From: JAXMHB01 sp046346965 | Lineage (GTDB): Bacteria > Pseudomonadota > Gammaproteobacteria > Xanthomonadales > SZUA-5 | Assembly: GCA_046346965.1 (NCBI GenBank) | Contig: JAXMHB010000004.1 | Span: 124,001-188,000 of the forward strand | Length of the DNA stretch: 64,000 nt | Reading direction: 5' to 3' | Shown here: one piece after another, positions 7,852 to 16,510 of the stretch | Layout: the number at the start of each line of letters is the position of its first letter | Position numbering within the stretch: position 1 is the first letter of the stretch | Notes under the pieces: generated by a model | Told to the model about the DNA's origin: nothing | The model's input: the letters and a program-made list of their open reading frames with translations, nothing else | The model's database searches: none | Made by a program: the position numbers and the translations under genes

Positions 7852-10431
7852 TCAGCCGGCGGCGGCCAGCGGCGCCCTGCCGTTGCGCTGCGACTGCCGA
7901 TACGCAAGGCCGAGGTCGGCGGTTGGACGTCCGATGTAATAACCCTGGACAAAATCGACGCCGCAGGCGAGCAGGGCGGCCATCACATTCGGGCGGTCGA
8001 CATATTCGGCGACCGTGCGTTTGCCGACCGAGTGCGCGATATCGTTGATTGCCGCAATAACGGCGCGATCTACCGGATCATCCAGCAGTCCCTGGATGAA
8101 GGAACCGTCGATCTTGAGAAAATCAACGTCCAGATGCTTGAGATGGGTGAATGAAGAGAAACCGCAGCCGAAATCATCGAGCGCAAAGCGGCAGCCGAGG
8201 CCGCGCAATTGGGTAATCAATTCGCGCGCCGCATCGAGATTGGTCACCGCCTTGGTTTCGGTAATCTCGAAGGTCACCAGATTCGGATCGACGTTGAACT
8301 CGACCAGTTTATCCATGACATAGCGGCCAATGCCATTGGCGCCCAGCGATTGCGCCGACAGATTGATCGACAAACCCAGCAAGTGGTCCGGATCATTGGC
8401 CACGCTGTCCCGCAAGGCTTTGAACGCGTGGTGGATCACCCAGCGGTCGATGTCGAGCATCATGTTGTAGCGCTCGGCAGTCGGCAAAAAGGCGTCGGGT
8501 GCCACCAGATCGCCGCTGCTGTTGCGCAAGCGCAGCAGCACCTCGTAATACAGGCGGCGCGGACGCGGCAATTGCAGGTGGCGCTGCCACAATTCGCCGT
8601 CGCGATCCGGCAGATCGCCGAGATCGATGCTGGCGAGCGGCAGGATGGGCTGGAAGCACAGCACGAACAGATTGTCGCGAATGGCCTCTTCCAGCCGCGC
8701 CGACCAGTTCAGTTCGACGTCCATCGAGGCGCGTTGGTCAGTGTCGTAGGAGTAGACGTGGACCTGATTGCGCCCTTTGTTCTTGGCGATATGGCAGGCA
8801 ATGTCCGCGTTCGCCATCGCTTCGGAGGGCGATTGCACTTGCCGATCGAGCACCGCCACACCGATGCTGGCGGTGATCCGGTAATGCTTGTCGCCGTAGG
8901 AAAACAGTTGTCCCGACAAGGCCTTGCGATAGTCATCGGCGACTTGCTCGGGATCGGTGTGGGCGTTGCGCAGGATCAGCGCGTACTCGTCGCCGCCCAT
9001 GCGGGCGAGGGTGTCATTGACGCGCAGACGGCTGCGGATGCGATGACTGGCCTCGATCAGCAGCTGGTCACCGGCGGCATGGCCCAGCGTGTCGTTGATG
9101 TACTTGAAGCGGTCGACATCGACGAACAACAGCAGGCTGGTGGCATCCGAGCGTTTGAGGCGCGCGACCTCCTGCTGCAATTGCTGCTCGAAAAATGCGC
9201 GGTTGTGCAACTTGGTCAGCGCGTCGTGGCTGGCCGCCCAGCGCAATTCCTCTTCCAGCAAGCGGCGCTGGGAGACGTCGCGGAAGGCCACGACGGCGCC
9301 CTCGCGCTTGCCGTCGATATCCAGTGGATACACCGTACATTCGACCGGCACCGAGCGCCCGGTTTCATGCCAGAACACGGTTTGCCACCCGGTCACCTGA
9401 TTGCCGTTCTCATAACACTGCGACAGAAAACAGGCTTGGCGCGGAATGCGGGTGCGGTCCTCGAAGGCGTAATGGAAGCGTTCGGCGGCCGCTTCGCCGA
9501 CCAGGCTGACATCGTGCGCGTAGCCAAGGATATCGAGTGCCGCCGGGTTGATGAACTGGATGCGCCCTTGCGGATCGACACCGTACACGCCTTCGCCGAC
9601 CGAGGTCAAAATACCATGCAGACGCCGGCGCTCATTGTCGATGGCTTTGCGATCGAGCACCGTTCGCGACAGTGAGCGCATGCGCGCCAGAAACAACTCG
9701 CGCGCCTCACTTTTGAACATGCATTCGACTGCACCAGCACCGAGCGACTCGGTAATCACGCGGTCCGAATAAGTCCCGGTGATAATGGCCGCCAGCATGC
9801 CGGCGGTCTTGGGGTGATCACGCAACTGCTTGACCAGCATTGCGCCGTTGTCGCCCGGCATGAAGTAGTCGACGATGGCAATGTCGTAATCGCGGGCCAG
9901 CGCCTTTTGCAGGCCTTCCTCGGCACTGTTGGCGGTTTCCACTTGGAAACCTTCGGCCGATAGCAGCCGTTTGAAGGCCACGCGCACGGTTGGCGAATCG
10001 TCGACGAACAGCACGCGCAACTGCTCGGCATTGGCTTGGGCCGTGGCCGCATCGCGCACCGGCGGGTGGATCAATTTGCCCAGAGCGTCGGGGGCGTCGC
10101 TGTAATCGGACCACAAGAGCAAGGCGGTGGCGGCGCGCTTCATCAGCCAGTTCACCGCGCCAGCATCGGTGGAATCGGCCATCACCAGCACCGGCAGCGT
10201 GATCCAGTCGCGTGCACGCAGCAGCGCGAACACATCGTCGGCGCGATGGTCGGAATACTCAGGCCAACTGACGACCAGCGCCTTGTACTGTTCGCGTTCG
10301 ATGCTGGACAGCACCGACAGGCCTTCGGCGTAGGTCGCGATCACGCGCACGTCGAAGTTTTTTTGCGCGAGCATGGTCGACAACGCCCGTCGCCGCGTCG
10401 CAGACGCTTCGATCAACAGGACTCGATCCAT
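7852..10431 (-). CDS. REC-REC-PAS-GGDEF-EAL cyclic-di-GMP signalling protein
   Basis: About 859 residues. The first receiver-like domain (1-115) lacks the phospho-acceptor aspartate (ALVVSWPEYSD) and is probably a pseudo-receiver. The second (about 135-255) is canonical, with VLFVDDSPTVR and AIVDYFMPG. A PAS domain follows (VGEGVYGVDPQGRIQFINPA). The GGDEF domain carries GGDEY with an RVND inhibitory site five residues upstream. The EAL domain reads YYEVLLRL, with ITETKAV, LDDFGCGFSS and FLKIDGSFI all present, so phosphodiesterase activity looks possible. No membrane segment is seen, so it is probably a soluble response regulator. The ATG at 10431 has AGGGGGA directly before it; a GTG at 10458 would add nine residues. 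No cognate kinase is adjacent. Confidence 0.93.
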   Translation of the reverse strand: MDRVLLIEASATRRRALSTMLAQKNFDVRVIATYAEGLSVLSSIEREQYKALVVSWPEYSDHRADDVFALLRARDWITLPVLVMADSTDAGAVNWLMKRAATALLLWSDYSDAPDALGKLIHPPVRDAATAQANAEQLRVLFVDDSPTVRVAFKRLLSAEGFQVETANSAEEGLQKALARDYDIAIVDYFMPGDNGAMLVKQLRDHPKTAGMLAAIITGTYSDRVITESLGAGAVECMFKSEARELFLARMRSLSRTVLDRKAIDNERRRLHGILTSVGEGVYGVDPQGRIQFINPAALDILGYAHDVSLVGEAAAERFHYAFEDRTRIPRQACFLSQCYENGNQVTGWQTVFWHETGRSVPVECTVYPLDIDGKREGAVVAFRDVSQRRLLEEELRWAASHDALTKLHNRAFFEQQLQQEVARLKRSDATSLLLFVDVDRFKYINDTLGHAAGDQLLIEASHRIRSRLRVNDTLARMGGDEYALILRNAHTDPEQVADDYRKALSGQLFSYGDKHYRITASIGVAVLDRQVQSPSEAMANADIACHIAKNKGRNQVHVYSYDTDQRASMDVELNWSARLEEAIRDNLFVLCFQPILPLASIDLGDLPDRDGELWQRHLQLPRPRRLYYEVLLRLRNSSGDLVAPDAFLPTAERYNMMLDIDRWVIHHAFKALRDSVANDPDHLLGLSINLSAQSLGANGIGRYVMDKLVEFNVDPNLVTFEITETKAVTNLDAARELITQLRGLGCRFALDDFGCGFSSFTHLKHLDVDFLKIDGSFIQGLLDDPVDRAVIAAINDIAHSVGKRTVAEYVDRPNVMAALLACGVDFVQGYYIGRPTADLGLAYRQSQRNGRAPLAAAG

Positions 10432-10610
10432 TCCCCCTGGCCCTCGATCCGTGCCCACCGTGCAAGGGTAACGTCATTTGCGGCTGGCGAGAATCCACGC
10501 GGCTGGAAAAGGGTGGATGGTCGGCGTCGGGCTGATGCGCGGCCGCTGGCCACCGCTACCGATCAAAGTGCATCTAATGTGTATTATGTCAAATAAACAA
10601 CAGCATGCTG

Positions 10611-11933
10611 TCAATCGGTGCTGGCCGTGTCTGCCTCGCTGCTGCCAACGATGGCGACCGGCGCAAAGCCGCCGCCGGCCGTGCGCAAGTTGGTGGTCTG
10701 TCCCTCGTACATGCGCGCCACCAGCATCAGCACTTGGGCATCGTAACTGTAGGCGCGCAGATCGAACTTCAGCGTCGTCAGCACGCCATCGACTGCGACA
10801 CAGCGTTCGCCCGGCGCCACCCGGCGCTGGGCGATGTAGCCGCCCTGCAGGATCTCCTCGAACACGCGTCGCGTCAGCTTGTCGCCGCGGTACACCGCGC
10901 GCGAGCCGTAGCCGCTGTCGGGTTTGAAGAACCACTGCGCGCGCTCGCGCCACCAGCGCTCGGCTTCGTCTGCGTGCACGCGCCTGGCTTCCGGGACGAC
11001 GCCGCCCAACAGGTCGCAGGCCGAGGGACTGGCGCCGATGGAGCTCAGGAACTGGCGATCGGCCAGCCGCACCAGATTGGCTTTGTGGGCGTACAGCGCG
11101 TGATGCGCCGGCGCCGGCGTCAACACGATGGCCCCGGCGGCATAGGCCTCGCGCAGCGCAGGATGCTGCGCCAGCGTGAAGTCCGTCACCCGGTTGTAGA
11201 CGAGATCAATCGGCTCGGCGCCGGCGCGCAGGCGCTGCCCGTCCCAGTGCAGTTCGCGCGCGTCAGCGATCAGCGCGCGGATGCCGTGGCGTTGGAACAG
11301 GCGCTGGGCGAGGACAAACTCCGGCCACAGGTACTGGTCGCGCGGCGCATCATCGACGATGGCGACGGTGCCCAGCGGCTGCTCGCCACGCGCCAGCGTC
11401 CACTCCTGCCGGAACATCTGCAGCAGGCGCAGATCGATCGTCTCCAGCGCGGCTTGCGGGCGAAAATGTGCCTGCATCTGCGCGCAGCAAGCCTGCTGTG
11501 CACGCGTCAACGCAGCGCTCAAAAAGGCGCCGCCGGCATTGGTGTTGATTTCGATGAGTTTGGGGCCGGTATCGTCGATGTGAAAGTCGTAGCCCATGAA
11601 CACGCCGCGCGTCCTGGGCACGTGCTGGGCGATCGTCGGCGCCTCGCGCAAGGCCGCTGCGCGCCAACCGGGTAACTCAATGACGGCTTCGAGCGTGGTG
11701 ATCGCCTGCTGGATCGCCGCCGCAACCTCGGCCGAAATGAACACCATCGAGCCCGAGTACAGCGTCGGGTGGCTGTGCTGCAAGTCCTCCGAAAATCCGC
11801 GGATACCACTGTCCTGATCGAGCACCTCGGCGAGACGTTGGCGATCGAGCGTCTGACATTCGTAGCGGGCGTTCAACATCGGCGCTGCTGCGGGCGCCAG
11901 ATGCGCCATCCGATGCTGGAAGGGCAGGCTCAT
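10611..11933 (-). CDS. ATP-grasp-type protein of the ars operon, motif order suggests circular permutation
   Basis: The 440-residue protein shows ATP-grasp signatures: WFFKPDSGYGSRAV (334-347, nucleotide-binding lysine and glycine loop), GGYIAQRRV (364-372), LKFDLRAYSYD (388-398) and TNLRTAGGGFAPV (414-426). The E-x-N metal-binding motif that normally closes the fold is instead found at the N-terminal side, in KLIEINTNAGGAF (125-137), and no equivalent follows residue 426. That order is what a circularly permuted ATP-grasp would show. Such enzymes ligate an amine or thiol to a carboxylate with ATP. The gene overlaps arsC by the ATGA at 11930-11933, so the two are probably translated together. 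Substrate unknown; a role in arsenic or thiol metabolism is inferred from context only. Confidence 0.75.
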   Translation of the reverse strand: MSLPFQHRMAHLAPAAAPMLNARYECQTLDRQRLAEVLDQDSGIRGFSEDLQHSHPTLYSGSMVFISAEVAAAIQQAITTLEAVIELPGWRAAALREAPTIAQHVPRTRGVFMGYDFHIDDTGPKLIEINTNAGGAFLSAALTRAQQACCAQMQAHFRPQAALETIDLRLLQMFRQEWTLARGEQPLGTVAIVDDAPRDQYLWPEFVLAQRLFQRHGIRALIADARELHWDGQRLRAGAEPIDLVYNRVTDFTLAQHPALREAYAAGAIVLTPAPAHHALYAHKANLVRLADRQFLSSIGASPSACDLLGGVVPEARRVHADEAERWWRERAQWFFKPDSGYGSRAVYRGDKLTRRVFEEILQGGYIAQRRVAPGERCVAVDGVLTTLKFDLRAYSYDAQVLMLVARMYEGQTTNLRTAGGGFAPVAIVGSSEADTASTD

Positions 11934-12352
11934 GTGCCCTGCCCTCGCCCGTGGGCCGCGTCGGACGCCGACAGTCGGTTGTACAGATCGGCCACTCGAC
12001 GCCCGATCTCGTCGCGCACCTGGCGATAACCGTCGTCATCCATGTCGCGTGGGTCCGGCAAGGCCCAGTCCTCGCGCACGCGGGCCGGTATCCACGGACA
12101 CTGATCGCCACAGCCCATGGTGATCACGGCGTCGAAACTGCCCTCAATGTCGTCCAGCGACTTCGAGTGCTGACCGTCCAGTTGGCAGCCGAGTTCGGCC
12201 ATGAAACGCACCGCTTTGGGATTGATCCGTCCGGAGGGGCGCGAGCCAGCGCTCAGGGTTTCGATATCCGCCCTGCCCTGCAGACGACCGAAGGCTTCCG
12301 CCATCTGGCTGCGGTTAGAGTTTTCGACACAGACGAACAGCACGCGCTTCAT
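11930..12352 (-). CDS. arsC: Arsenate reductase, low-molecular-weight phosphatase (thioredoxin-coupled ArsC) type
   Basis: The 140-residue protein starts MKRVLFVCVENSNRSQMAEA, with the C-x5-R phosphate loop of the LMW tyrosine-phosphatase fold. The second and third redox cysteines lie in ITMGCGDQCPWIP, and DWALPDPRDM holds the conserved aspartate. These features match the thioredoxin-dependent ArsC class that reduces arsenate to arsenite. The gene overlaps arsR upstream and the ATP-grasp gene downstream by 4 nt each. No arsenite pump (arsB or acr3) is visible in the window. Confidence 0.93.
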   Translation of the reverse strand: MKRVLFVCVENSNRSQMAEAFGRLQGRADIETLSAGSRPSGRINPKAVRFMAELGCQLDGQHSKSLDDIEGSFDAVITMGCGDQCPWIPARVREDWALPDPRDMDDDGYRQVRDEIGRRVADLYNRLSASDAAHGRGQGT

Positions 12353-12699
12353 GGGAGCTCCGGTGTGCTTTCACGGGTGGATGGCTGCGCAGGCGAGCAG
12401 CACGCGGGTGCCGAGTCAGCGGCGCAACAGTTCTCGGTCAGATGGTCGATCAGCTGGCGCATGGCGGCAAAATCCGCCGTGTAGCGGATATGGCGGCCGC
12501 TGGCGGCTGCCCGCACCAGCCCCGCGTGGCTCAGCGTCTTCAGGTGGAAGGACAGCGTGGCGGGCGCCAGCGCCAGTTGCGCGGCGATCTCGCCCGCGTA
12601 GGCGCCCGCGCTCCCGCGCTCGACCAGCCAGCGGAAGATCGCCAGACGCGAGTCCTGCGCCAGCGCAGCGAGTTGGGTCACGGCAGACTTCGTTTCCAT
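12349..12699 (-). CDS. arsR: ArsR-family metalloregulatory repressor
   Basis: The 116-residue winged-helix protein begins METKSAVTQLAALAQDSRL and has the ArsR helix-turn-helix around ALAPATLSFHLKTLSHAGLV followed by the wing SGRHIRYTAD. Its C-terminus carries closely spaced cysteines, ENCC at about 93-96 and ACCS at about 103-106, a plausible arsenite-sensing site, though the position differs from the alpha-3 site of the plasmid-type ArsR. It overlaps arsC by 4 nt and presumably represses its own operon. It reads away from lexA. Confidence 0.92.
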   Translation of the reverse strand: METKSAVTQLAALAQDSRLAIFRWLVERGSAGAYAGEIAAQLALAPATLSFHLKTLSHAGLVRAAASGRHIRYTADFAAMRQLIDHLTENCCAADSAPACCSPAQPSTRESTPELP

Positions 12700-12700
12700 C

Positions 12701-12718
12701 TTTCCATTATGGTGGAAA
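12701..12718. promoter_or_regulatory. Palindrome at the arsR start, candidate ArsR operator
   Basis: TTTCCATTATGGTGGAAA has perfect 6-bp arms (TTTCCA/TGGAAA) around a 6-bp centre, and it ends two bases before the arsR start codon. It also overlaps the likely ribosome-binding site GGAAAG. Autorepression through such an element is usual for ArsR proteins; binding here is inferred. Confidence 0.6.
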
Positions 12719-12774
12719 TATCGAATCTATCAAGTGCAATGACCTGCTCAGCGGTACTTGCGGAACCTCGACGA

Positions 12775-12790
12775 CTGTACAAACATACAG
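12775..12790. promoter_or_regulatory. LexA (SOS) box
   Basis: CTGTACAAACATACAG fits the gammaproteobacterial consensus CTGT-N8-ACAG exactly. It ends two bases before the lexA start codon, so a bound repressor would sit on the start of the gene. A weak -35-like TTGCGG lies at 12758-12763. The box predicts autoregulation of lexA and SOS control of imuA and imuB. Confidence 0.9.
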
Positions 12791-12792
12791 CC

Positions 12793-13425
12793 ATGAGCAT
12801 CGACGACCTGACGCCGCGCCAGCGCGAAATCTACGCTTTCATTGCCACCCGCACGGCGGAGGCGGGCGCGCCGCCCACGCGGGTCGAAATCGCCGAGGCC
12901 TTCGGCTTCCGCTCGCCCAACGCCGCCGAGGAGCATCTGCGCGCTCTGGCCCGCAAGGGCGTCATCGACATGGCGCCGGGTCGATCCCGCGGCATCCGTT
13001 TGCTGGACGCCGGCACGCCGCCGCGCGATCAGCGCCTGCTGCCGCTGATCGGCCAGGTCGCTGCCGGCAAGCCGATCCTGGCACAGGAGCACGTCGAGAC
13101 CGAATTGATCGTCGACCCGGCCATGTTCAAGCCACGCGCGGACTACCTGTTGCGAGTACGCGGCGACAGCATGCAGGGCGCCGGCATCGAAGACGGTGAT
13201 CTGCTCGCCGTGCGCCGCAGTGCGGTGGCGGAATCCGGCTGGATCGTGGTGGCCCGGGTGGGCGACGAGGTCACCGTCAAACGACTGGAGCACAAGCACG
13301 GGCGCATTCGCCTGCTGCCAGAGAACCCGCGCTACCAGCCCATCGACGTGGATCCCGCCAGCACGGATTTCAGCATCGAAGGCATCGCGGTGGGCGTGAT
13401 ACGACGACGCCTGACGACGGAGTAA
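12793..13425 (+). CDS. lexA: SOS repressor LexA
   Basis: The 210-residue protein has the LexA winged-helix domain (LTPRQREIYAFIATRTAEAG, then PPTRVEIAEAFGFRSPNAAE), the autocleavage site in IGQVAAGKPILA (Ala-Gly), the nucleophilic serine in VRGDSMQGAGIEDGD and the catalytic lysine in GDEVTVKRLE. It represses SOS genes until RecA-stimulated self-cleavage. The ATG at 12793 begins the conserved N-terminus; there is no Shine-Dalgarno between it and the LexA box, so a leaderless or very short leader transcript is likely. imuA follows 45 bp downstream. Confidence 0.97.
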   Translation: MSIDDLTPRQREIYAFIATRTAEAGAPPTRVEIAEAFGFRSPNAAEEHLRALARKGVIDMAPGRSRGIRLLDAGTPPRDQRLLPLIGQVAAGKPILAQEHVETELIVDPAMFKPRADYLLRVRGDSMQGAGIEDGDLLAVRRSAVAESGWIVVARVGDEVTVKRLEHKHGRIRLLPENPRYQPIDVDPASTDFSIEGIAVGVIRRRLTTE

Positions 13426-13470
13426 GGGCAGCGATCGTTGCCCATCCCGCACCCCGCCCGGCCCAATCCC

Positions 13471-14109
13471 ATGGCATCGACTGCACCCGCCTCCACCCAC
13501 GAACTGCTGCAGCACCAGGACCTCTGGCGCGCACGGGCGGGTGTGGCGCATGCGGGGCCGACGGCAGCCACCGGCCATGCCGAACTGGATGCGCAACTGC
13601 CTGGTCACGGCTGGCCCTTGGGGCGTCTGGGTGAAATCCTGTTGGCGCAGATCGGGCAAGGGGAGATCAGCCTGCTGCTGCCGCTGCTGGCACAGCGTAC
13701 GCGGCAAGGGTGTCCGCTGGTCTATGTGCGGCCGCCGTTTCCGCCCAATGTGCCGGCGCTGGCGGCAGCGGGAGTGGACGTACAGCAGCTGTTGCTGGTG
13801 CTGCCACGCAGCGAGCGCGAAGCACTGTGGGCTGCGGAACAGTTGCTTGCGAGCCGGGTGCCGTCCAATGTGCTGATCTGGGCCGAGCATGCCGATGAAC
13901 GCGCCCTGCGCCGACTGGCACTCGCCGCCGAGGGCACCCGGTCGCTGGCGGTGCTGTTCAAACCCGCAAGCTCTCAACTGTCGCCCGCCACGCTGCGACT
14001 GCGCATCGATGGCCCGCTGTCGCGTACGCCGCTGAAAATCGTCAAAGCCCGTGGTTTGGCCTGCACTGCCGCCCAGCCATTGCCGGTGCACATCGCCGGC
14101 AGCGTGTGA
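13471..14109 (+). CDS. imuA: Translesion synthesis accessory protein ImuA (SulA/RecA-like)
   Basis: The 212-residue product shows the ImuA pattern: an N-terminal HELLQHQDLWRARAG segment, GHAELDAQLPGHGWPLGRLGEIL, a degenerate RecA-like core (LLLPLLAQRTRQGCPLVYV, then PPFPPNVPALAAAGVD) and WAAEQLLASRVPSNVLIWA. ImuA works with ImuB and usually DnaE2 in SOS mutagenesis. An in-frame TTG at 13438 with AAGGGC upstream is an alternative start adding 11 residues. It lies in an operon with lexA and imuB. Confidence 0.9.
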   Translation: MASTAPASTHELLQHQDLWRARAGVAHAGPTAATGHAELDAQLPGHGWPLGRLGEILLAQIGQGEISLLLPLLAQRTRQGCPLVYVRPPFPPNVPALAAAGVDVQQLLLVLPRSEREALWAAEQLLASRVPSNVLIWAEHADERALRRLALAAEGTRSLAVLFKPASSQLSPATLRLRIDGPLSRTPLKIVKARGLACTAAQPLPVHIAGSV

Positions 14110-14207
14110 TCGGATGATCGCGTGATGGCAACCGGCGTGCTTTTGCCAGAACCCGAGTGCCTGCGCGCTTGCGACTGGCCACGGCTCACCATGGGCTATC
14201 GCACCCG

Positions 14208-15764
14208 ATGAGCGACGCGCTGACCGACGAGATCGACCGGGATTGGCTGTGTCTGGCCTTTCCGATGCTGGCGCTGGATGGCCTGGATCGGCGCCAGTCG
14301 CACACGGCAACGGTCGCACGGGTGGTCATCGACGGACCGGAGCAACGGGCCGAGGTGTATCTGGCGGATGCGCGGGCGCAGGCGCTGGGCATCCGTCGGG
14401 GGCAGCGTCTGGCTGCGGCGCAAGCCCTGGCGCCCGAACTGCAGATCCTGCGACGCGACCGCCTGGCCGAGCGCCAGATGCTGGAACACCTGGCAGCCTG
14501 GGCTTATGGCTACACCAGCCGCGTCTGCCTGGACGGCGAGGAATTGCTGCTCGAACTCAAAGGCAGCGTGCGCCTGTTCGGTGGTCATGAGGCCCTGGAA
14601 CAGCAACTGTGCAGCGATCTGACGGCATTGGGCTTTCAGGCTCGGCTCGGCTACGGCGCCACGCCGGCGGCGGCCCGTGTGCGCGCTGCGGTCGCCCGGC
14701 GCCATCCGCAGCGTTCCGCCCGCCTGTATCCCTTGGCCGATGTGGACTTGAGCGATAGCGCACTCGACAGCCAGACCATCGCCACGCTGGCGGCGACCGG
14801 CGTACGCACGCTGGGCGAGCTGGCGCGTTTGCCGCGCAACGGCATCGCGCGACGCTTCGGACAGCGCACGCTGGATTACCTGGGCCGATTGCACGGTCAA
14901 TTGCCGGAGGCACTGACGCCCTATCGCCCACCTGACAGTTACCACGCCTGGCTGGAATTGCCAGCGCCTTGCAGCAGCCAGGAGGCGCTGGCATTTCCGC
15001 TGCGCCGCATGCTGGGCGATCTCTGCGCGGCGCTGGCGGCACGCGATGGCGGCGTGCAGCACTACACGCTGCGTTTTGCGCTCGAATCGGCCCGTCAGCA
15101 AGACACCGGGACAGGCAGCAACGAGGTCTGTCGTCTGGAAATCGGTCTGCTCGACGCCAGTCGCAATGCCGATCATCTGTATGCCATCACCCGCGCCCGG
15201 CTGGAGCGCATGAGCTTCCCGCGCCCGGTGCTGGCGCTGCACCTGGAAGTGCCCCGACTGCCGCGCTTCGTGCCGCGCGCGGCGGATTTGTTCGGCGCCG
15301 CCGACGATGCGGCCGGGTGGACACCGCTGATCGAACGTCTCAGCGCGCGGCTGGGCGAGCAGGCACTGCTGCGCCCGCTCTGGGTCGCCGACCATCGTCC
15401 GGAATATGCCAGCCGCTGGCGCGCACACGCGGAAGGCCCGGCGCTGATTCGCCCGCCCGATGCGCAAGCTGCTGCGCGGCGTCCGCTATGGCTGCTGCCT
15501 AAGCCTTTGCCGATCCACGAGAGCGCCTGGGTGCGGGTGTCTGGCGCCGAGCGGATCGAGAGCGGCTGGTGGGATCAGGACGTGCGGCGCGATTACTACA
15601 TGGCCGAGGCCGTCGATCTCCGCGCCGTCCCGCCGGAAGCCCTGGCGATGCCGGCGGATGGCACGAACGGCAGCACTCGATACACCCCCAGCCCCGGTGC
15701 CCGCGCCTGGATCTACCAGGATCTGCGCAGCGGACAGTGGTATCTGCAGGGCTGGTTTGGCTGA
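14208..15764 (+). CDS. imuB: ImuB, catalytically degenerate Y-family DNA polymerase homologue
   Basis: About 518 residues beginning near DEIDRDWLCLAFPMLALDGL. Y-family polymerase elements are recognisable: ALGIRRGQRLAAAQALAP, AWAYGYTSRVCLDGEELLLE and LGYGATPAAARVRA. The acidic catalytic residues (D, and DE of the SxDE motif) are replaced, as is known for ImuB. The helix-hairpin-helix segment TGVRTLGELARLPRNGIARRFG follows and the C-terminal domain is typical of ImuB. It is thought to recruit DnaE2 and the clamp. An upstream GTG at 14157 is possible. dnaE2 does not follow; the next gene is convergent and unrelated. Confidence 0.92.
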   Translation: MSDALTDEIDRDWLCLAFPMLALDGLDRRQSHTATVARVVIDGPEQRAEVYLADARAQALGIRRGQRLAAAQALAPELQILRRDRLAERQMLEHLAAWAYGYTSRVCLDGEELLLELKGSVRLFGGHEALEQQLCSDLTALGFQARLGYGATPAAARVRAAVARRHPQRSARLYPLADVDLSDSALDSQTIATLAATGVRTLGELARLPRNGIARRFGQRTLDYLGRLHGQLPEALTPYRPPDSYHAWLELPAPCSSQEALAFPLRRMLGDLCAALAARDGGVQHYTLRFALESARQQDTGTGSNEVCRLEIGLLDASRNADHLYAITRARLERMSFPRPVLALHLEVPRLPRFVPRAADLFGAADDAAGWTPLIERLSARLGEQALLRPLWVADHRPEYASRWRAHAEGPALIRPPDAQAAARRPLWLLPKPLPIHESAWVRVSGAERIESGWWDQDVRRDYYMAEAVDLRAVPPEALAMPADGTNGSTRYTPSPGARAWIYQDLRSGQWYLQGWFG

Positions 15765-15765
15765 A

Positions 15766-16473
15766 TCAGCCGCCCGCGCCGAAATGTTCCAGCAGGCTGA
15801 CCAGACGCTCGCCGTCCGGCTCGACTTGTTCGACCTTGACCGGGAGATAGCCATAGGCGGCAGCGTGCCAGCTGACCGTCTTGCGATCCGAGTTCTCGCG
15901 CAGGCGCTCGACGCGGACGGTGTCGATCTGCCCGGTGCCGGTGCTGATGCTTTCGCGCCCGGCGATCAAAAAGCGCCAGCTCTCGACCTTGCCTTTGCTG
16001 GCGACCGGGATGTCGAACACGGTACCGGCATCGGCCCCGGCCGTGAGACGTTCGGCGATCGCCAGCACCACCGCGTGTTTGTCGACCAAGGGCGCCTGGC
16101 TGTGGTACTGCCAGTGATCGTCGTTGTCGGTTTCCGCGATCTTGCCATCGGCGCCAACTTCCAGACTGCGCGAGCGGTGGCGGCCGATCATGTCCTGCTG
16201 GTAGCGGTAGCGTTCCGTGCTCAGGCGATCGCCCAGCAGACGCAGCGTGGAGCGCTCTTCGATGGTGACGCCAAGAAAACCCGCCAGTCCCTTGTTGCCC
16301 TCGGTACGGCTGACGAACTGCCAACCGCTGCCGGCCGGGCTCAGCTTCATCTGCATCTGGCCGAGCGCCTTGTCATTGCGGCTGACCGTGAAGGTGGCCT
16401 CGAAAGCCTGCGGTTCTGCCGCCAGCGTCTGCGCCAGCAGGATACCCAAACCCGCCACCCATGCCATTTTCAT
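15766..16473 (-). CDS. DUF3108 periplasmic protein
   Basis: The 235-residue product starts MKMAWVAGLGILLAQTLAAE, a signal peptide. The mature part reads FEATFTVSRNDKALGQMQMK and WQFVSRTEGNKGLAGFLGVTIEER, with strands ending in YGYLPVKVEQVEPDGERLVS; this is the DUF3108 beta-barrel-like family often found beside purN/purM in this order. Function is unknown, but an envelope lipid or polysaccharide-binding role is often guessed. It lies 37 bp downstream of purN on the same strand, so probably in the same transcript. Confidence 0.85.
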   Translation of the reverse strand: MKMAWVAGLGILLAQTLAAEPQAFEATFTVSRNDKALGQMQMKLSPAGSGWQFVSRTEGNKGLAGFLGVTIEERSTLRLLGDRLSTERYRYQQDMIGRHRSRSLEVGADGKIAETDNDDHWQYHSQAPLVDKHAVVLAIAERLTAGADAGTVFDIPVASKGKVESWRFLIAGRESISTGTGQIDTVRVERLRENSDRKTVSWHAAAYGYLPVKVEQVEPDGERLVSLLEHFGAGG

Positions 16474-16510
16474 CGCGCGCCTTCCGTCCGGACTGCGTGC
16501 ATTCAAGCCT

